In this document: positions 60,521 through 64,000 of the stretch, one piece after another | Layout of the letters: every line of letters starts with the position of its first letter | Position numbering within the stretch: the stretch's first letter is position 1 | Source of the DNA: Roseomonas mucosa | GTDB taxonomy: Bacteria > Pseudomonadota > Alphaproteobacteria > Acetobacterales > Acetobacteraceae | Direction: 5' to 3' | Assembly (NCBI GenBank): GCA_945878375.1 | Contig: CAMDWG010000003.1 | Coordinates: forward strand, 1-64,000 | DNA length: 64,000 nucleotides | Made by a program: the position numbers and the translations under genes | Notes under the pieces: generated by a model | The model's input: only the letters and a program-made list of their open reading frames with translations | Told to the model about the DNA's origin: nothing | Databases searched by the model: none

Positions 60521-61258
60521 CTAGCCGTTCAGCGACCGCGCCACGGCGGCGACATCGCTCGCCGCCGGGCTGGTGGGATGGCGCGTCAGCAGCGGGACCT
60601 GCGCGCGGATCGCATCCGCGACCTTCGGGTCGTGCCGCACGATCCCGGCCGAGACCAGCCCGCGATCCAGGAAGCGGCGCATCGCCGCCTGCAACGTCGC
60701 ATGCACGCGCTGCCCCGCCGCGGCGCCGGAGGCCATGTTGACCACCAGCCGCGGCGCCCGCCCCGGCGCATCGCGCGACAGCAGCTTCAGCACGGCATAG
60801 GCATCCGTCAGGCTCGTCGGGTCTTCCGTCGCCAGCACCAGCGGCAGGTCGGCGGCAGCGAGAAGCCGGCGCTGCGCCACGCCGATTCCGGCGCCGAGAT
60901 CCACCACCACATCCTCGAACGCCACTGCCAGCCGGCGCGGCAGCGCGAGCGCAGCTTCCAGAACCCCGCCTTCCAGCGCGGCCATCTTCTCGGAGCCCGA
61001 TCGCCCGGCCAGCAGGCCGAAGCCCGCCGGATGCCGGATCAGCGCGTCTTCCGCCCCCACGCGCCCCGCCAGCACCGCGCCGAGATCGACCGCGGGCGCG
61101 AGGCCGAGTTGCACATCCGCATTGGCCAGGCCGAGATCGGCATCGATCAGCGCCACGCGCCGCCCGCGCTGCGCCAGCGCATGCGCCAGCGTGATCGCGA
61201 ACCATGTCTTGCCGACGCCGCCCTTGCCGGACGCCACGGCGATCACCCGACCCGTCAC
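60521..61258 (-). CDS. flhG: Flagellar number regulator FlhG (FleN/YlxH), MinD-like ATPase
   Basis: 245 residues. The deviant Walker A 'SGKGGVGKTWFAITLAHAL' (10-28), 'VALIDADLGLANADVQLGL' and 'VVVDLGAGIG' are MinD/ParA family motifs. FlhG counters FlhF to set the number of flagella. The start is GTG 61258, with a 4-base GTGA overlap with the flhF stop. No C-terminal amphipathic membrane helix is obvious: the tail is 'SDVAAVARSLNG'. Its position directly after flhF and flhA supports the assignment. Confidence 0.88.
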   Translation of the reverse strand: MTGRVIAVASGKGGVGKTWFAITLAHALAQRGRRVALIDADLGLANADVQLGLAPAVDLGAVLAGRVGAEDALIRHPAGFGLLAGRSGSEKMAALEGGVLEAALALPRRLAVAFEDVVVDLGAGIGVAQRRLLAAADLPLVLATEDPTSLTDAYAVLKLLSRDAPGRAPRLVVNMASGAAAGQRVHATLQAAMRRFLDRGLVSAGIVRHDPKVADAIRAQVPLLTRHPTSPAASDVAAVARSLNG

Positions 61259-62142
61259 GTGCCGACGCCTTCCATCATCCGTCCCGCCAGCCATTCCGCA
61301 TCGAGCCGCGTGAGCCCCGCCGCCACGTCGTGCCCCGTGCCGGCTTCCGTCATCATGAGGTCGGCCGCCGCGGCGGCGGCCAGCACGCCGCCCAGCCGCC
61401 GCGCCGCATCCAGCCGCGTCGGCAGCAGGTGCCGGCAGCCCAGCAGGTGGAAGGCGCGGGCGGTCTCCGCCGCTTCCTCCGCGTCGAGCCCCGCCGGCAG
61501 CACCAGCACGGATGTGCCGCGCGCGGCCTCCGCCAGCGCGGCGTGGCGGCGGGCGCCGGCATCGTCGAAGGGATCGCAGCCTGGCATGTCCACCAGCACG
61601 GGTTGCCCCGGCGCGCCCCGTGCCAGCGCCTTGATGAGCGCGCCCGGCGTGCCGGCGATGGACAGCGGCAGCGACAGCACCCGCGCGAAGGCCGCGAGCT
61701 GTTCCGCCGCGCCCGCGCGGCGCCCATCCGCCGAGACCAGCAGCGGCGGCGTGCCGGCCAGCAGCAGCCGCGTGGCAAGCTTCGCGCAGGTCAGCGTCTT
61801 GCCCGCCCCCGGCGGCCCCGCAAGCAGCAACGGCCCGGCATCGAATGGCAGCGGCGCGAAGCGGAATTCCTGCGCCAGCGCCGCGGGCAGCGGCGCGCCG
61901 GCCAGGCGTTGCGCCAGCGCGGCGGGCAGGTTGTGCCGGCGCAGCGCCGGCGGCAGCGCAAGATCCGGCACGGATTCGGGGGCGATGAGAACGGGTTCGT
62001 CCTCCACCTCCTGCCCCGCCGTCACCTCCACCCCGCCGCCGACGCGGCGCGTGCCGAGGATGACGGCTTCCTCCCCCAACTCGGCGCGGAGGATCGCCAT
62101 GGCGTCCGCCATGCGCGCCGCGCGAATGGTGCGAAGGCGCAT
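61255..62142 (-). CDS. flhF: Flagellar GTPase FlhF (SRP-family), short form
   Basis: 295 residues, shorter than many FlhF proteins (about 370-450). The N-terminal 'MRLRTIRAARMADAMAILRA' begins with the FlhF B-domain start (pattern M-x-x-K-x-F). The G domain has P-loop 'AGPPGAGKT' (108-116) and 'LLVSADGRRAGAAEQLAAFA'. The G3 position is 'VDMPGCDP' instead of DTAGR, and G4 is 'PTRLD' instead of TKLD. These two changes could alter GTP hydrolysis. FlhF localises flagellar assembly at the pole. It starts with a 1-base overlap with the flhA stop (TGATG) and overlaps flhG by 4. Confidence 0.85.
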   Translation of the reverse strand: MRLRTIRAARMADAMAILRAELGEEAVILGTRRVGGGVEVTAGQEVEDEPVLIAPESVPDLALPPALRRHNLPAALAQRLAGAPLPAALAQEFRFAPLPFDAGPLLLAGPPGAGKTLTCAKLATRLLLAGTPPLLVSADGRRAGAAEQLAAFARVLSLPLSIAGTPGALIKALARGAPGQPVLVDMPGCDPFDDAGARRHAALAEAARGTSVLVLPAGLDAEEAAETARAFHLLGCRHLLPTRLDAARRLGGVLAAAAAADLMMTEAGTGHDVAAGLTRLDAEWLAGRMMEGVGT

Positions 62143-64000
62143 CAGCCCACCGTGCCGATGGTGCGGATGCGCGCGCGCGCATGGATCTCGGCATGGGCCA
62201 GAACGGCGGTCTGCGGGCGGAAGCGTTCCACCACCGCGCGCACATGGGCGCGGATGCCGCCCGAGCAGACCAGCACCGCCGGCTCACCGGCATTGGACGC
62301 GCCGTCGAAGGCCTCCCGCAGCGCTGCCATGAAGGCGCCGAGGCGCGATGGCACCATGGCCAGCTGCTTTTCCTCACCCGGGCCGGCCAGCGCGTCCGCG
62401 AAGTCGCGTTCCCATTCGGCCGAAAGCGCGATGATCGGGATCGCGCCATGCGGTGCGCGCGCCGCGTCGCTGATCTGCCGCGCGAGCCGGACGCGCACCG
62501 TGGCGACGATGCCGGCCAGGCTGCGCGTGCCGGCCGCGGCCGCATCCTGGATGCCCTCCAGGATCGTCGGAAGGTCGCGGATCGACACGCGTTCGGCCAG
62601 CAGCGACTGCAGCACGCGCTGCACCGTGCCCATGCTCGCCTGCGCGGGGATGAGGTCCGACACCAAGCGGCGATGCTCGGGGGCCAACTCGTCCAGCAGC
62701 TTCTGCGTCTCCGCGAAGGACAGCAGCTCGGGCATCGTGTCGCGCACGATCTCCGTCAGGTGGGTCGCCAGCACGCCGGCCGAATCCACCACGGTGTAGC
62801 CCATCGCCAGCGCTTCCTCCCGCAGGGTTTCCTCGATCCAGGCGGCGGGCAGGCCGAAGGAGGGCTCCTGCACGCGTTCCCCCGGCAGCGCGGGCGGTGC
62901 GCCCGATGGGTCGATCGCCATGTGCAGCGGCGGCTTCAGCACGCCGCGCCCCGCCTCGATCTCCTTCACGCGCACCACATAGGTGTCGGGGGGCAGCTGC
63001 AGATTGTCCTGGATCCGGACCGAGGGCAGGACGAAGCCCATCTCCTGCGCCGTGGTGCGGCGGAGCGAGCGGATCTGGTCCGACAGCCGCGTCGCGTCCC
63101 CGGCCGCGAGGTTGAGCAGCCCATAGCCGAGTTCGAGCCGCAGCAGGTCCATCTTCAGCGCGTCGGAGGCCGGCGGCTCGGGCGGTGGCCCGGGCGGGAT
63201 GGCGCTGACCGCTTCCTGCATCCGCTCCGCCTGCCATTGCTTCCGCGCCATCCAGCCCGCGCCGCCGGCCAGCGCCAGGAAGGGGATGGCCGGCATGCCC
63301 GGCAGCAGCGCCATGAAGGCCGCCGCCCCGGCCGCGAGGCCGAGCGGCTTCGGCCCGCCCAGCTGCAGCGCCAGCGCCTTGTCCGCGCGCCCATCGACGC
63401 CACCCTTCGTCACCACGATGCCCGCCGCGACGGACACCAGCAGCGCCGGGATCTGCCCCACCAGCCCGTCGCCGACGGTCAGGAAGGAGAAGGTCGTGAT
63501 CGCCTCCCCGATCGCCATGCCGTGGCGCAGCGACCCGATCGCGATGCCGGCGAGCAGGTTGATCGCGGTGGTGATCAGCCCCGCGATCGCATCGCCGCGC
63601 ACGAATTTCGCGGCACCGTCCATTGCGCCGTAGAAGGCGCTCTCATCCTCCAGCTCCTTGCGCCGGCGCCGTGCCTCCGCCTCGGTCAGGATGCCGGCCG
63701 AGAGATCGGAATCGATCGCCATCTGCTTGCCCGGCATCGCATCCAGGCTGAACCGCGCGGCGACTTCGGCGATGCGGCCCGAGCCCTTCGTCACCACGAC
63801 GAAATTCACGATCAGCAGGATCGCGAAGACGATCAGCCCGACCAGCACGTCGCCCGCCATCAGGAAGGTGCCGAAGGCGGAGATCACCGCCCCGGCTGCG
63901 TCCGGCCCCTCATGCCCCGTGGTCAGGATGGCGCGCGTGGTGGCGACATTGAGCGCGAGGCGCAGCAGCGTCGTCAGCAGCAGCACCGTGGGGAAGGCGC
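62142..64000 (-). CDS. flhA: Flagellar export gate protein FlhA (N-terminus outside window)
   Basis: At least 618 C-terminal residues. The frame continues past base 64000 as ...A-F-P-T before 'VLLLTTLLRLALNVATTRAIL', matching FlhA TM segments near residue 60-80, so only about 70-80 residues are missing. 'GSGRIAEVAARFSLDAMPGKQMAID' is the diagnostic FHIPEP loop. The membrane half is followed by a soluble C-terminal domain (about 340 to end) that binds export chaperones. It is the gate of the flagellar type III export apparatus and the first gene of the flhA-flhF-flhG unit in this window. Confidence 0.96.
   Translation of the reverse strand, partial: AFPTVLLLTTLLRLALNVATTRAILTTGHEGPDAAGAVISAFGTFLMAGDVLVGLIVFAILLIVNFVVVTKGSGRIAEVAARFSLDAMPGKQMAIDSDLSAGILTEAEARRRRKELEDESAFYGAMDGAAKFVRGDAIAGLITTAINLLAGIAIGSLRHGMAIGEAITTFSFLTVGDGLVGQIPALLVSVAAGIVVTKGGVDGRADKALALQLGGPKPLGLAAGAAAFMALLPGMPAIPFLALAGGAGWMARKQWQAERMQEAVSAIPPGPPPEPPASDALKMDLLRLELGYGLLNLAAGDATRLSDQIRSLRRTTAQEMGFVLPSVRIQDNLQLPPDTYVVRVKEIEAGRGVLKPPLHMAIDPSGAPPALPGERVQEPSFGLPAAWIEETLREEALAMGYTVVDSAGVLATHLTEIVRDTMPELLSFAETQKLLDELAPEHRRLVSDLIPAQASMGTVQRVLQSLLAERVSIRDLPTILEGIQDAAAAGTRSLAGIVATVRVRLARQISDAARAPHGAIPIIALSAEWERDFADALAGPGEEKQLAMVPSRLGAFMAALREAFDGASNAGEPAVLVCSGGIRAHVRAVVERFRPQTAVLAHAEIHARARIRTIGTVG

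Overview
The window is GC-rich chromosomal DNA (roughly 70% G+C) from an alphaproteobacterium. It most resembles the Acetobacteraceae, Roseomonas and relatives. That placement is an inference from gene content: a Bug/TctC solute receptor, a CoxL-type orphan subunit, a trpB-trpA-accD-folC run, an flhA-flhF-flhG run, and dispersed GC hairpins. No rRNA, phage, transposase or CRISPR array is visible. One tRNA, Gly(CCC), is present.

Layout. 0-2 kb: end of the ATP synthase operon (atpD, atpC), a terminator, and a di-iron ferritin-like protein. 2-12 kb, minus strand: an orphan CoxL-type molybdenum hydroxylase subunit, then a penicillin-binding protein 1C behind a 1717-residue alpha-2-macroglobulin. 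This pair traps proteases and repairs peptidoglycan. Three stacked hairpins lie upstream of it. 12-18.4 kb, minus strand: an MFS exporter, an AMP-forming ligase, a GT39-type membrane glycosyltransferase, a duplicated NTF2-like secreted protein, and an RluA pseudouridine synthase. 18.4-27.7 kb: a YihV-like sugar kinase converging on an HpcH/HpaI aldolase, a trigger-factor-like protein with a foreign domain inserted, D-lactate dehydrogenase, an MFS transporter, a double Usp protein, and a CoA-transferase/SMP-30 pair.

28-36 kb: a leuCD-type isomerase pair, an RND efflux adaptor and pump, tRNA-Gly, a TctC receptor, and a previously unlisted 25-codon gene with a very long Shine-Dalgarno sequence and its own terminator. 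36-45.5 kb: an NTF2-like protein, an acyl-CoA synthetase, an ECHDC3-like crotonase, and a symporter module. The module has a DUF4212 small subunit, an SSS permease, a CBS-DUF294 protein, a DnaQ-like exonuclease, and one unknown protein. 45.7-54 kb: plsC, ydcF, ftsX and ftsE in one overlapping minus-strand run, a zinc-ribbon membrane protein, then trpB-trpA-accD-folC. 54-64 kb: helicase hrpB, formate-THF ligase, a small lipoprotein, a NepR-like protein, a TPR-methyltransferase, and flhG-flhF-flhA, with flhA running off the window.

Most of this is housekeeping or catabolic DNA. The strongest unexplained observations are: the trigger-factor homologue (20162-21880), which carries a jelly-roll-like insertion and lacks the ribosome-docking signature; the 25-codon gene at 35861-35938; the three tandem hairpins bracketed by CTAGAGCA/TGCTCTAG (11677-11863); and a three-copy intergenic hairpin family whose stem sequence covaries around a constant frame (436-480, 31296-31342, 36108-36151).
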